Assembly: GCA_009778535.1 (NCBI GenBank)
Contig: WRJP01000002.1
Location: 1-37,592, forward strand
Origin: Propionibacteriaceae bacterium
GTDB taxonomy: Bacteria; Actinomycetota; Actinomycetes; Propionibacteriales; Propionibacteriaceae
Length of the DNA: 37,592 bases
Reading direction: 5' to 3'
The notes under the pieces were generated by a model. The model had not been told where the DNA came from, searched no databases, and saw nothing but the letters and a program-made list of their open reading frames with translations. Position 1 is the stretch's first letter, and every line of letters starts with the position of its first letter. This document shows positions 8,285 to 16,224 of this stretch, one piece after another. A program made the position numbers and the translations under genes.

Positions 8285-9994
8285 TCATTCTATTGTAACG
8301 CCTACGATCTTGCCGCCGCGCGTACCGACCACTACGGTGTTCTCAAACACTGCCGGTGACGCCTCAATATTTGAGCCGAGGTTAATCTTGTCCAGTTGCA
8401 GACCCGAGGCACCGTCGATCAGGTACATATTGCCCTTGCTGTCGCATTGCACAATGTACGCTTGACCGTCTTGGGCATATACGCAGACCGGTGAACTCCA
8501 GGCGTAATGCGGCATATCCATTACCCAGCGTTCTTCGCCAGTCTGCTTGTCTAGGGCGACCAGCAGGCCTTTGCGTCGATAAGGTGTCCGCGCGATTGGC
8601 ACGATCATTAGGTCTGCGATAGGCCCCTTGCCGAGCACTGGTGTCGCCTGTACCCCTCCAGAGATGCCGTAGATGGAATGCACCAGATACGGCTTTTCCC
8701 AAATAATCTCGCCATTTATTGCGTTGAGCTTATAGACACAGACTTCACCAGTTTGTGTCACCTTGTCCATCTCCCAATGCAGTGACGGGGCAACATAGAG
8801 GTACTTTTCTCCAGTTTCGGTGATTTCAAACACCGGCGAGGCGTTGGTGTCGTCTTTTACATCCTGAGCCCAGATTAACTCCATAGTGTTCACATCGAGG
8901 CAGATCATATTCCCGCCGTTGTCTGCTAAAAACATGAAATTCTTGTAGTAGGCTGCGCTGTCTTCAAACCCCCACCAGTGGGATTCTTCGCTGGTTCTGG
9001 GCGTGGAATACGTCCATTTCACCAGGGCAGCAGGTTTGATGGAAAGCTCGGGTTTGTCCTTGTCGAAGCTGGTGTTGAGTTTCATCGTATAGACGATGTT
9101 GTTTTCACCCGGATAGATCAGCGTGTCAGTCTTGGTGTCCACGAGCGGCGAACTGTCGTAGCCGTGGAAGATGCGGGGAGCGAAGGGGTCTTTCGCGCCG
9201 AATTCGTACAGTTTTTCGCCATTCACAAGGCTATAGATGAACGCACGTGCGTACCCGGCTTCACCTGCCGAATCGGGCAGCGAATCACCCGCTCCGACGA
9301 ACAGCATGGGCAGGCTCGGGTGGAGCGCGCCCGCCCCTTTAAAGGGAAGTCCGATCTCAATAGTGTCGCGGGTAGGTTGACCGTCCTCGATGTCGATGAA
9401 GTACACATTGCCGTCCATCGTGGCGTACACGGCCTCTACCAGTCCTGGCTTTGCTTTTTTATCCGGGTACAAGTTCATGGCCTGTTTCCCGGATTCGTCC
9501 CAACGCACGATGAGCGGTTGCCCCGTCCATCCGCTGCCAGTCCACCGTTTGGAGCCTTTGCCCTTGCTGACATCGCTTTTTTCCAGCGCTCCGGTTTTCA
9601 CCGACCAGTAGTGCCTACCAAATTTTCTGCGTGCGATATTCGGCGTCCCGAAACTTGCCGAATCGCGGTAGTTATTTCCGCGAAACGTCACGATACCTTC
9701 AGATTGCGGGTAAACGTCTCCTGCATCAAAGAAGATAGGGTTCGGGCGGCTGTAGGACTGAATAGGTTCGCCGTCTAACTCCATTTTTACCGCAAAACCG
9801 CGCCGCACCGGGTCGGTGTTTTCACTTGCATACGGAGTGTCTGCATCCGCATTCGCGGTAAAATGCTCAAAACTTCGCACCGGGATGCACTCACGCTCTA
9901 CGCGCTTTCCGCTTCGGCGTAATAAATACCAAACTCCGCTTACAGCAGTAAACAATGCAACGATCATCCCAAAGATCAACAGAAGCGCTGGCAT
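8285..9994 (-). CDS. Membrane-anchored PQQ/BamB-like beta-propeller protein
   Basis: The product is 569 aa from ATG 9994, which follows GGAGG with 8-nt spacing. A single hydrophobic segment (MPALLLIFGMIVALFTAVSG) is followed by RRSGKR and then a long soluble domain. The soluble part has FRGNNYRDSASFG near its start, then propeller-like blades: MDGNVYFIDIEDG, GGNMICLDVNTMELIW, VYKLNAINGEIIWEK, LVALDKQTGEERW, SKGNMYLIDGASGLQL, GGKIVGVTIE. I do not see enough conserved residues to claim PQQ binding. I recall similar proteins with the FRGNNYRDSA motif mainly from Clostridia. It precedes the murJ homologue on the same strand, so the two probably form one transcript and may act together in envelope polymer export. 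The function is unknown. The longer track ORF (to 10123) adds an Arg-rich N-terminus with no ribosome binding site. Confidence 0.82.
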   Translation of the reverse strand: MPALLLIFGMIVALFTAVSGVWYLLRRSGKRVERECIPVRSFEHFTANADADTPYASENTDPVRRGFAVKMELDGEPIQSYSRPNPIFFDAGDVYPQSEGIVTFRGNNYRDSASFGTPNIARRKFGRHYWSVKTGALEKSDVSKGKGSKRWTGSGWTGQPLIVRWDESGKQAMNLYPDKKAKPGLVEAVYATMDGNVYFIDIEDGQPTRDTIEIGLPFKGAGALHPSLPMLFVGAGDSLPDSAGEAGYARAFIYSLVNGEKLYEFGAKDPFAPRIFHGYDSSPLVDTKTDTLIYPGENNIVYTMKLNTSFDKDKPELSIKPAALVKWTYSTPRTSEESHWWGFEDSAAYYKNFMFLADNGGNMICLDVNTMELIWAQDVKDDTNASPVFEITETGEKYLYVAPSLHWEMDKVTQTGEVCVYKLNAINGEIIWEKPYLVHSIYGISGGVQATPVLGKGPIADLMIVPIARTPYRRKGLLVALDKQTGEERWVMDMPHYAWSSPVCVYAQDGQAYIVQCDSKGNMYLIDGASGLQLDKINLGSNIEASPAVFENTVVVGTRGGKIVGVTIE

Positions 9995-10321
9995 TCTCGC
10001 TGCCTCCAATCTGACTCGTCGTAGATCATTTCGCCTTCGGAGCAAAAGGAATAGTCTTCTTTCTGGTAGACAATGATAGTAATGCTCGTTCACTCGACGC
10101 GAGTGGCACTGATCGGCTATCATTTATCGGTTCGATCACTTCGAGTGGTCTGGGAAAGCGAAGACGATTCTTCCACCTGTGAGCTATTTGCGGATGTGCA
10201 AGGCTACGGTCAAGGTATCACAGGTCAAACGCAGCGAAGCTGCGCGCATGAGTCGGTGTTGCATCTCCTAGAAAACTCCCAGTGACTCGCGCGCAAACAA
10301 ATACCGAACTATGGAGGACAC
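9995..10321 (+). other. 327-bp intergenic region holding the infC leader and the divergent start of the propeller gene
   Basis: I see no supportable gene here; the 70-aa track ORF at 10073-10285 has no family resemblance or ribosome binding site. The region contains several hairpins on the infC side: CACTCG-ACG-CGAGTG (10091-10105), GATCACT-TCG-AGTGGTC with one G-T pair (10134-10150), and the larger structure at 10175-10243 listed separately. I could not pick a confident promoter for either direction. Confidence 0.6.
10175..10243 (+). promoter_or_regulatory. Structured 5' leader candidate of infC-rpmI-rplT
   Basis: Perfect 8-bp arms ACCTGTGA (10175-10182) and TCACAGGT (10218-10225) enclose a second hairpin TTGC-GGATGT-GCAA (10188-10201). 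GCAGC-GAA-GCTGC (10231-10243) follows at once. The structure lies about 80 bases before the infC start. In other bacteria this operon is controlled by L20 binding to leader RNA and by IF3 acting on its rare start codon. I infer a comparable autoregulatory leader here; no T-run follows, so it is not a simple terminator. Confidence 0.42.
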
Positions 10322-11008
10322 ATCAGTACTGAACCTCGCATCAACGAACGTATCTTCTCGCCAGAAGTACGTTTGGTTGGTCCTGCCGGCGAACAGGTCG
10401 GCATTGTTCGCATTGAAGACGCCCTGCGTCTAGCTAGGGAAGCAGACCTTGACCTCGTGGAAGTCGCCGCCCAAGCTCGCCCACCAGTTGCAAAACTGAT
10501 GGATTATGGAAAATTTAAGTACGAAGCAGCACAGAAGGCGCGAGAATCCCGCCGTAATCAAACCAACGCCATCATCAAAGAAATGAAACTGCGTCCCAAG
10601 ATCGACGCCCATGACTACGAAACCAAAAAAGGCCACGTAGTTCGTTTCCTCAAAGCAGGAGACAAGGTAAAGATCACTATCATGTTCCGCGGGCGGGAAC
10701 AATCCCGTCCCGAGCTAGGCATCAACCTTTTGAAGCGGCTCGCTGAAGATGTCATTGAGGACGGCTTCATTGAGTCTGCGCCAAAGCAGGATGGCCGAAA
10801 TATGTTGATGGTACTCGCCCCCACTCGCAAAAAGAACGAAGCTCACGTCGAAGCAGAAGCGGCAAAAGCAGCAAAACAAGCACAGCGTAGCGCCGATGTG
10901 GAGGCACAAAAACAGGAGAATGCCACCTCAAGAGCGCTGGCGGCGGCCTCTGGTGGAAAAAAGAAGCGAGGGCCTGCTGACAACATGGATCCCGACCTGG
11001 AACTTTAG
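10322..11008 (+). CDS. infC: Translation initiation factor IF-3 (ATC start codon)
   Basis: IF-3 binds the 30S subunit, blocks 50S joining and checks start-codon/initiator-tRNA pairing. The N-domain begins (M)[20 protein letters not shown] and is followed by [23 protein letters not shown]. The C-domain includes [25 protein letters not shown] and [12 protein letters not shown]. After about residue 170 comes a basic/Ala-Lys tail ending [16 protein letters not shown], as in other actinobacteria. The track ORF starts at a TTG inside the conserved N-domain (10373), which would delete 17 conserved residues. The reading frame upstream to the stop at 10283 has no ATG, GTG or TTG. The only suitable codon is ATC at 10322, four bases after GGAGG. 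Non-canonical AUU/AUC starts are known for infC and underlie its autoregulation. Confidence 0.93.
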   Translation: MSTEPRINERIFSPEVRLVGPAGEQVGIVRIEDALRLAREADLDLVEVAAQARPPVAKLMDYGKFKYEAAQKARESRRNQTNAIIKEMKLRPKIDAHDYETKKGHVVRFLKAGDKVKITIMFRGREQSRPELGINLLKRLAEDVIEDGFIESAPKQDGRNMLMVLAPTRKKNEAHVEAEAAKAAKQAQRSADVEAQKQENATSRALAAASGGKKKRGPADNMDPDLEL

Positions 11009-11036
11009 GTTCCTAAGCGCAAAAGAAGGAGCAGAG

Positions 11037-11243
11037 ATGCCAAAAATGAAGACCCATTCCGGGGCAAAAAAACGATTCCGAATAACGGGGTCAGGGAAGC
11101 TGGTACATCGCCAGGCCGGAAAGATGCACTTGAATGAGCACAAACCCACCAAGCGGACGCGTCGTCTCGATGGCGATGTTGAGGTATCACAGGACGACAG
11201 GCGCAGGGTGCGTCGGATGCTAGGCGCATACAAGGCGAGATAG
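11037..11243 (+). CDS. rpmI: 50S ribosomal protein L35
   Basis: The 68-aa protein has the L35 signature [21 protein letters not shown] at its N-terminus and a very basic composition ([22 protein letters not shown]). The true start is ATG 11037, preceded by GAAGGAG five bases upstream. The track ORF begins 141 bp earlier inside infC and is a read-through. It lies between infC (28 bp before) and rplT (12 bp after), the standard operon order. Confidence 0.97.
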   Translation: MPKMKTHSGAKKRFRITGSGKLVHRQAGKMHLNEHKPTKRTRRLDGDVEVSQDDRRRVRRMLGAYKAR

Positions 11244-11255
11244 GAACAGATTGGC

Positions 11256-11627
11256 ATGGCAAGAGTTAAGCGCTCAATAAACGCGCACAAGAAACGCCGC
11301 GAAGTATTAGAACAAGCCTCTGGCTATCGGGGGCAGCGTTCGCGGATGTACCGCAAGGCGAAGGAACAACTGCTGCACTCCTACACCTACGCATACCGTG
11401 ATCGTCGCGCCCGCAAAGGCGATTTCCGCGCGCTGTGGATTCAACGAATCAACGCTGCGTGTAGGGCAGAAGGAATGACCTATAACCGATTTATCTCGGG
11501 TTTGAAGAATGGCGGTGTGGAAGTAGATCGGAAGATTCTTGCAGACCTGGCCGTCAATGATGCGCAAGCGTTCTCGAAGCTGGTTGCCCTAGCTAAGGAA
11601 AACCAACCCCTGAATCAAGCCGCCTGA
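11256..11627 (+). CDS. rplT: 50S ribosomal protein L20
   Basis: The 123-aa protein shows the L20 signature: [26 protein letters not shown] with the long basic N-terminal arm, then [21 protein letters not shown] and the C-terminal domain YNRFISGLK...[11 protein letters not shown]20 is essential for early 50S assembly and in several bacteria represses its own operon through the mRNA leader. It is third in infC-rpmI-rplT and is followed after 27 bp by an rRNA methyltransferase. Confidence 0.97.
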   Translation: MARVKRSINAHKKRREVLEQASGYRGQRSRMYRKAKEQLLHSYTYAYRDRRARKGDFRALWIQRINAACRAEGMTYNRFISGLKNGGVEVDRKILADLAVNDAQAFSKLVALAKENQPLNQAA

Positions 11628-11654
11628 ACACCCGAGAGTTGAAAGGGCTTCCAG

Positions 11655-12485
11655 ATGGGAAATCCAGTAATCGAGTTGGCGCAACCCAATAAGGCCGCCA
11701 TTTTGGAGGCGCGCTCGCTTCAGCGTCGCAAAAAGCGGGCAGAGCTGGGGAAATTCCTGGTCGAAGGACGCAACGTTGTTGCGGAATCGTTGAAAATGCC
11801 GCAGGTCGTTGAGGCGATCTATGTGCGGTGGAACGATGCTGTCTCCAATCAAGACCTGATTGAAGCCGCCGAAGCTAACAACGTGCCGGTTTTTGCGGTA
11901 AGTGAACAAAACTTGGCTACCATGACCGACACCGTTACCCCCCAAGGTGTGGTGGCTGTGGTGCGAGCTTTGTCCGTGCAATTGGAGTCGGTGTTCTATC
12001 CAACTTCGGATGCTTCATTGGTTGTGATTTGTGCTCAAGTCCGCGACCCAGGCAATGCCGGTACTGTGATTCGCTGCGCTGATGCTTTCGGAGCTGACGC
12101 CGTCATCATGAGTCATGATTGCGTCGATCTGTATAACCCAAAGGTTATTCGATCTTCGGCGGGAAGCATTTTCCATCTGCCTATTGTCACCGACGTTGAG
12201 TTGACAGATGCGATTGCGGCTTGCCGAGCGGCAGGTTTGCAGATTTTCGCTACTGACGGCGAGGCTGGAATCTCTTTGACTGATCTTTGCAGCGAGTTGG
12301 CGAACCCGACAGCCTGGATTATGGGTAACGAATCGTGGGGTCTGCCATCTGAGCAAATCAAATTGGCGGACAAAACGGTGGCGGTTCCGATCTATGGTCA
12401 GGCCGAAAGTCTGAATTTGGCGACTGCGGCTGCCGTTTGTATGTATACGTCTGCGAGCGCCCAGCGCGGATGTTGCGAGTCCTAA
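11655..12485 (+). CDS. SpoU/TrmH-family rRNA 2'-O-methyltransferase (TsnR/RlmB-like)
   Basis: The 276-aa protein is a SPOUT methyltransferase. The N-terminal substrate-binding domain starts LQRRKKRAELGKFLVEGRNVV. The three SpoU motifs follow: motif 1 RDPGNAGTVIRCADAFGAD, motif 2 WIMGNESWGLP, motif 3 VPIYGQAESLNLATAAAV, which form the knotted SAM site. Such enzymes methylate a ribose 2'-OH in rRNA or tRNA. The position directly after rplT matches M. tuberculosis tsnR (Rv1644), which suggests 23S rRNA as substrate, but the target nucleotide cannot be read from sequence. It may be cotranscribed with the ribosomal protein genes. Confidence 0.9.
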   Translation: MGNPVIELAQPNKAAILEARSLQRRKKRAELGKFLVEGRNVVAESLKMPQVVEAIYVRWNDAVSNQDLIEAAEANNVPVFAVSEQNLATMTDTVTPQGVVAVVRALSVQLESVFYPTSDASLVVICAQVRDPGNAGTVIRCADAFGADAVIMSHDCVDLYNPKVIRSSAGSIFHLPIVTDVELTDAIAACRAAGLQIFATDGEAGISLTDLCSELANPTAWIMGNESWGLPSEQIKLADKTVAVPIYGQAESLNLATAAAVCMYTSASAQRGCCES

Positions 12486-12578
12486 CGTAAGCGAATCTGC
12501 TTGCTGGCTTTGTCAACCACCCCTGGGCGAAGCTGGTAACGCTGAGACATCTAAGTGTTTGGTAATGACGAGAGTGAA

Positions 12579-13664
12579 ATGACTACTACGACTCCAGATT
12601 TAAGCGAAAATGCGATAAACGCACTAGTCAGCCAAGGGTTAGCTGCCTTTACGAATGCGGTGAACCTTGCCGAACTTAAAGCAGCACGTATAGCACACAG
12701 CGGCGACAAGTCGGCGTTAGCTGTGGCAAATCGAGCCATTGCTGAGCTACCTGGAGCAGAACGTAAGGCTGCGGGGCAGTTGATCGGGTCGGCCAGAACA
12801 AGACTCAACCAAGCCTTTACCGCCCGCGAAGCCGAACTATCCGAAGTTGAACTGGCATTGAAGTTAGCTAGTGAAGGAGTAGACGTAACTTTGCCAGTTG
12901 CGTTAGCTCCGCACGGCGAACCACACCCGATAACTGCCTTGATGGAGGATTTGGGCGATGTATTCATTGCAATGGGTTGGGAGATAGCTGAAGGCCCCGA
13001 GCTTGAAGCCGAATGGATGAATTTCGACGCACTGAACATGGGGCCGCACCATCCGGCACGCGCAACTTCAGACACGCTTTTCATTGACCCGATCGAGAAT
13101 CATTTGGTGATGCGCACTCATACTTCGCCGGTACAAATTCGGACTATGTTGTCGCGACCACTGCCAATCTATGTCGTGTGCCCGGGAACCACCTATCGTG
13201 CCGATGAGTTTGACGCTACCCATGTTCCGGTGTTCCATCAGCTTGAAGGTTTGGTAGTCGATAAAGGCATAACCTTGGGACATCTGAAGGGGACGCTTGA
13301 CCATCTGGCTAAGGTGATGTTTGGCGGAGTGCGTACTCGAATCCGACCTTCATACTTCCCATTCACCGAACCCAGCGCTGAGATTGACCTGGAATGTTTC
13401 GTTTGTAGGGGTGACTCAGTTGGAAATCCAGATACCTTCTGTCGCACCTGCGGCAGTGAAGGTTGGATTGAATGGGGCGGCTGCGGCATCGTGAATCCTC
13501 GGGTGCTTACGGCTTGCGGCATTGATACAGCTGTGTATTCCGGCTTCGCCTTCGGCATGGGGGTAGAACGTACTTTGATGTTCCGAAACGGCGCATCCGA
13601 TATGCGGGACATGGTTGAGGGCGACATTCGTTTTTCGCGCGCATTGATCGGAGGTGCCCGATGA
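12579..13664 (+). CDS. pheS: Phenylalanine--tRNA ligase alpha subunit
   Basis: PheS is the catalytic subunit of the alpha2beta2 PheRS, which charges tRNA-Phe. The 361-aa chain begins with a coiled-coil arm (about residues 10-90). Class II motifs follow: SDTLFIDPIENHLVMRTHTSPVQIRTM (motif 1/2 region), FHQLEGLVVDKGITLGHLKG, YFPFTEPSAEIDLECF and motif 3 FGMGVERTLMF. Two CxxC pairs (CFVC and CRTC) lie between them, as in many bacterial PheS proteins, but with a longer spacer than I remember from Bacillus. Start ATG 12579 is preferred over the track start 12555 (MFGNDESE). The stop overlaps the pheT start by 4 bp (ATGA). I saw no T-box or attenuator in the 93-bp gap before the gene. Confidence 0.96.
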   Translation: MTTTTPDLSENAINALVSQGLAAFTNAVNLAELKAARIAHSGDKSALAVANRAIAELPGAERKAAGQLIGSARTRLNQAFTAREAELSEVELALKLASEGVDVTLPVALAPHGEPHPITALMEDLGDVFIAMGWEIAEGPELEAEWMNFDALNMGPHHPARATSDTLFIDPIENHLVMRTHTSPVQIRTMLSRPLPIYVVCPGTTYRADEFDATHVPVFHQLEGLVVDKGITLGHLKGTLDHLAKVMFGGVRTRIRPSYFPFTEPSAEIDLECFVCRGDSVGNPDTFCRTCGSEGWIEWGGCGIVNPRVLTACGIDTAVYSGFAFGMGVERTLMFRNGASDMRDMVEGDIRFSRALIGGAR

Positions 13665-16171
13665 GAGCACCGTTTAGTTGGATACGCGAATACGCAAAGT
13701 TGGATTCTTCAGTTGATTCGCGCCAGGTGTATGAGGCTTTGATAAAGGCCGGGCTCGAAGTCGAAACCGTCGAGCAGGTTGGCTCGAAAGTCGCCGGCTC
13801 AATCGTGGTCGGACGCGTGCTCAGCGTGGTTGATGAGCCGCAAAAGAATGGAAAGATCATCAAATGGTGTCGCGTTGATTGCGGTGCACAAGCTAATTCG
13901 CAGGCCGCTGAGCCTGATGCTGAAGGCGGCTCGCGTGGGATAGTCTGCGGGGCGCCGAATGTTGCTGCGGGACAGTTAGTTGTGGTTGGCCTCCCTGGGG
14001 CAATCCTTGCCGGTGGGTTCGAACTTTCCACCCGCAAAACCTATGGCCACATCTCCGATGGCATGATTTGTGCCGAAGACGAGTTGGGCATCGGCAGTGA
14101 CCACACTGGAATCATCGTGTTGCCCGAAACCGATGACGCGGGTCGCCAACTGGTGCCAGGGGAAGCGGCAATGCCGTTGATCACCGTGGTTGACGAGGTG
14201 TTCGACATCGCGGTGACTCCCGACTTGGGCTACTGCCTCAACATCAGGGGCATTGCCAGAGAAACTGCGCAGGCCTTCGGAGTTGACTTCATAGACCCGG
14301 TGCAACTGCCAGTTCCATCCCCAGTGGCTGCGGGGCAACAGGTTCTGCTGGAAACTGACAACTGTCCGCTCTTTGTAGCTGTCAGCGTGGATCAGATTGA
14401 CCCGAGCCGACGTACCCCAATGTGGATGCAGGCACGCTTAAAGATGGCTGGTATCCGAACCTTAGGCTTGGCTATCGACATCACCAACTATGTGATGTTA
14501 GAGATCGGCCAACCAATTCATGGCTACGATGCCGACCTGATTACAGATCAGATCGTAGTGCGGCAGGCGAAGCAGAAAGAGACGTTAGTCACCCTCGACG
14601 GTGTGGAGCGTGCCCTCGATGCCAGCGACATCGTGATTGCCGACGGTTCGGGAGTCATAGGTTTGGCTGGGGTTATGGGCGGACAAACCACCGAATTGTC
14701 GCCTTCCACCACCAGAGTCGTGATTGAGGCCGCATACTTCGACCAGACCTCGATAGCCCGTACTGCGAAGCGGCACAAACTCCCATCGGAAGCATCGCGG
14801 CGTTTCGAGCGCGGGATAGACCCAGGTGCGGCCTATGCCGCCGCACATCGGGTTGCCGATCTGTTGGTCGCACATGGCGGTGGACACAAGCGTGAAGCTG
14901 AAACGGTAGTGGGAACCGTTCCGCAAATGCCGAAACAGGTCATCGCAGCGGATTTACCAGCAAAGGTTTTAGGACATCCGGTTGCCGCCGAGCAGGTTGT
15001 TTCAATCTTGCGAAGCTCTGGGGTGCAAGTCGAAGTTGACGGTGCGCAGTTGATACTGCAACCACCGACTTGGCGTCCAGATTTACGTGATCCGTACGAC
15101 TACGTGGAGGAAGTTGGCACAAAGATCGGCCTGGACGTGATTGAACCAGTCGTTCCTACCGCCCCTGCGGGAGCCGGTCGCACTGTGTCGCAACAGACTC
15201 GAAAAGCGTTGAGTTGGGTGTTGCCGACTGCTGGATTCAGTGAGGTTATTTCGTTCCCGTTCTGTTCAACTGCCGAGATTGAGAAGTTGGGTGTACCTGC
15301 TGGTGATCCCAGGTTGGATTTGGTGCGCTTGGCAAACCCGCTTGCTGACACCAGCCCACAGTTACGAACTACATTATTGCCTGGTCTTTTAGCTGCGGTG
15401 GCGCGTAATCGCTCGCGTTCCCAAGATGATTTAGCGTTATATGAGCAGGGGCTAGTTTTCTTTGGGCCTGTAGGCCACGCTCTGGTTCCATCGGTAGCCC
15501 AGCGTCCGGGCGTAGCAGAACTTGATGCGATTGCAGCGGCGCTGCCAGCCCAACCACGGCATTTGGCGTGCGTGGTGACCGGCAATTGGGTCACTGGTCT
15601 TGACCAGCAGCCAGCTTCTTGGCAGCACAGCGTCGCATTCGCCGATTTAGTTGCTAAGACGGTCGGGGTGGAATTCACCAAACGCGCGGTTGCGCATCCC
15701 CCGTGGCATCCAGGCCGTTGCGCTGAATTGAGCCTAGCTGGACAAGTCATCGGGTACGCGGGCGAAATCCATCCCAGCGTATGCGAAACCTTCGGAACCG
15801 GGTCTGGACTAGCGGCGGCCGAACTCGATTTAGATGCACTCATTGCGCTAGCTCCGGCGCCAGGGCAGCTTCCCACCCTGTCAACCTTTCCGGTGGCAAA
15901 AGAAGATGTGGCACTAGTTGTTGACGCTGACGTGCCACAAGCCGAGGTCGCTGCCGCACTGCGGGAAGGTGGTGGCGACTTACTGGAGTCGTTGGCGCTC
16001 TTCGATGTCTACACCGGCGAACAGATCGCTGCGGGTAAGAAATCGTTGGCATTTGCGCTGCGCTTCCGCGCCCCAGATCGTACCTTGACTGACGCCGAAG
16101 CCGCCGCTGCCCGTGACGGTGCAGTCGCTGTAGCTGTTGAACGTTTCGGCGCTGTCCAGCGCGTCGCCTGA
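13661..16171 (+). CDS. pheT: Phenylalanine--tRNA ligase beta subunit
   Basis: The 836-aa protein has the full-length PheT architecture. An N-terminal EMAP-type tRNA-binding domain (about 39-160) contains VCGAPNVAAGQLVVVGLPGA. B3/B4 editing domains follow (about 210-400, including MAGIRTLGLAIDITNYVMLEIGQPIHGYD and EASRRFERGIDP). Then come the B5 domain, the catalytic-like core (TAGFSEVISFPFC), and a C-terminal FDX-ACB anticodon-binding domain ending ALRFRAPDRTLTDAEA. Start ATG overlaps the pheS stop, so the subunits are translationally coupled. It is convergent with the MFS gene 50 bp away. Confidence 0.97.
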   Translation: MRAPFSWIREYAKLDSSVDSRQVYEALIKAGLEVETVEQVGSKVAGSIVVGRVLSVVDEPQKNGKIIKWCRVDCGAQANSQAAEPDAEGGSRGIVCGAPNVAAGQLVVVGLPGAILAGGFELSTRKTYGHISDGMICAEDELGIGSDHTGIIVLPETDDAGRQLVPGEAAMPLITVVDEVFDIAVTPDLGYCLNIRGIARETAQAFGVDFIDPVQLPVPSPVAAGQQVLLETDNCPLFVAVSVDQIDPSRRTPMWMQARLKMAGIRTLGLAIDITNYVMLEIGQPIHGYDADLITDQIVVRQAKQKETLVTLDGVERALDASDIVIADGSGVIGLAGVMGGQTTELSPSTTRVVIEAAYFDQTSIARTAKRHKLPSEASRRFERGIDPGAAYAAAHRVADLLVAHGGGHKREAETVVGTVPQMPKQVIAADLPAKVLGHPVAAEQVVSILRSSGVQVEVDGAQLILQPPTWRPDLRDPYDYVEEVGTKIGLDVIEPVVPTAPAGAGRTVSQQTRKALSWVLPTAGFSEVISFPFCSTAEIEKLGVPAGDPRLDLVRLANPLADTSPQLRTTLLPGLLAAVARNRSRSQDDLALYEQGLVFFGPVGHALVPSVAQRPGVAELDAIAAALPAQPRHLACVVTGNWVTGLDQQPASWQHSVAFADLVAKTVGVEFTKRAVAHPPWHPGRCAELSLAGQVIGYAGEIHPSVCETFGTGSGLAAAELDLDALIALAPAPGQLPTLSTFPVAKEDVALVVDADVPQAEVAAALREGGGDLLESLALFDVYTGEQIAAGKKSLAFALRFRAPDRTLTDAEAAAARDGAVAVAVERFGAVQRVA

Positions 16172-16224
16172 CCTGTTTCCTGCTGGTTACCGCCAGCCTC
16201 CTCCTGTCAGTTTTGGCCAGGTCA
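16169..16224. other. Nested inverted repeats between convergent pheT and MFS genes
   Basis: TGACCTG (16169-16175, including the pheT stop) pairs with CAGGTCA (16218-16224, at the MFS coding end). GCTGG-TTACCG-CCAGC (16182-16197) is nested inside. The position suits a bidirectional transcription stop, but there is no T-run after either arm, so a classical intrinsic terminator is not supported. Confidence 0.3.

Noticed and set aside
8978-9778. 266-aa plus-strand ORF inside the propeller gene
   Set aside because: It is antisense to a gene with clear blade motifs and has no family signature; an antisense shadow.
10073-10285. 70-aa ORF in the infC leader
   Set aside because: No ribosome binding site or resemblance to a family; it overlaps the paired stems that better explain the region.
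10373-11008. IF-3 starting at TTG 10373
   Set aside because: It would delete the conserved [16 protein letters not shown] segment; the ATC at 10322 with GGAGG upstream fits the family better.
12486-12578. T-box or attenuator before pheST
   Set aside because: The gap is only 93 bp, and I found no T-box core word, leader peptide rich in Phe codons, or terminator hairpin.
15100-15876. 258-aa minus-strand ORF within pheT
   Set aside because: Antisense shadow of pheT, with Ser/Pro/Ala-rich composition and no domain.
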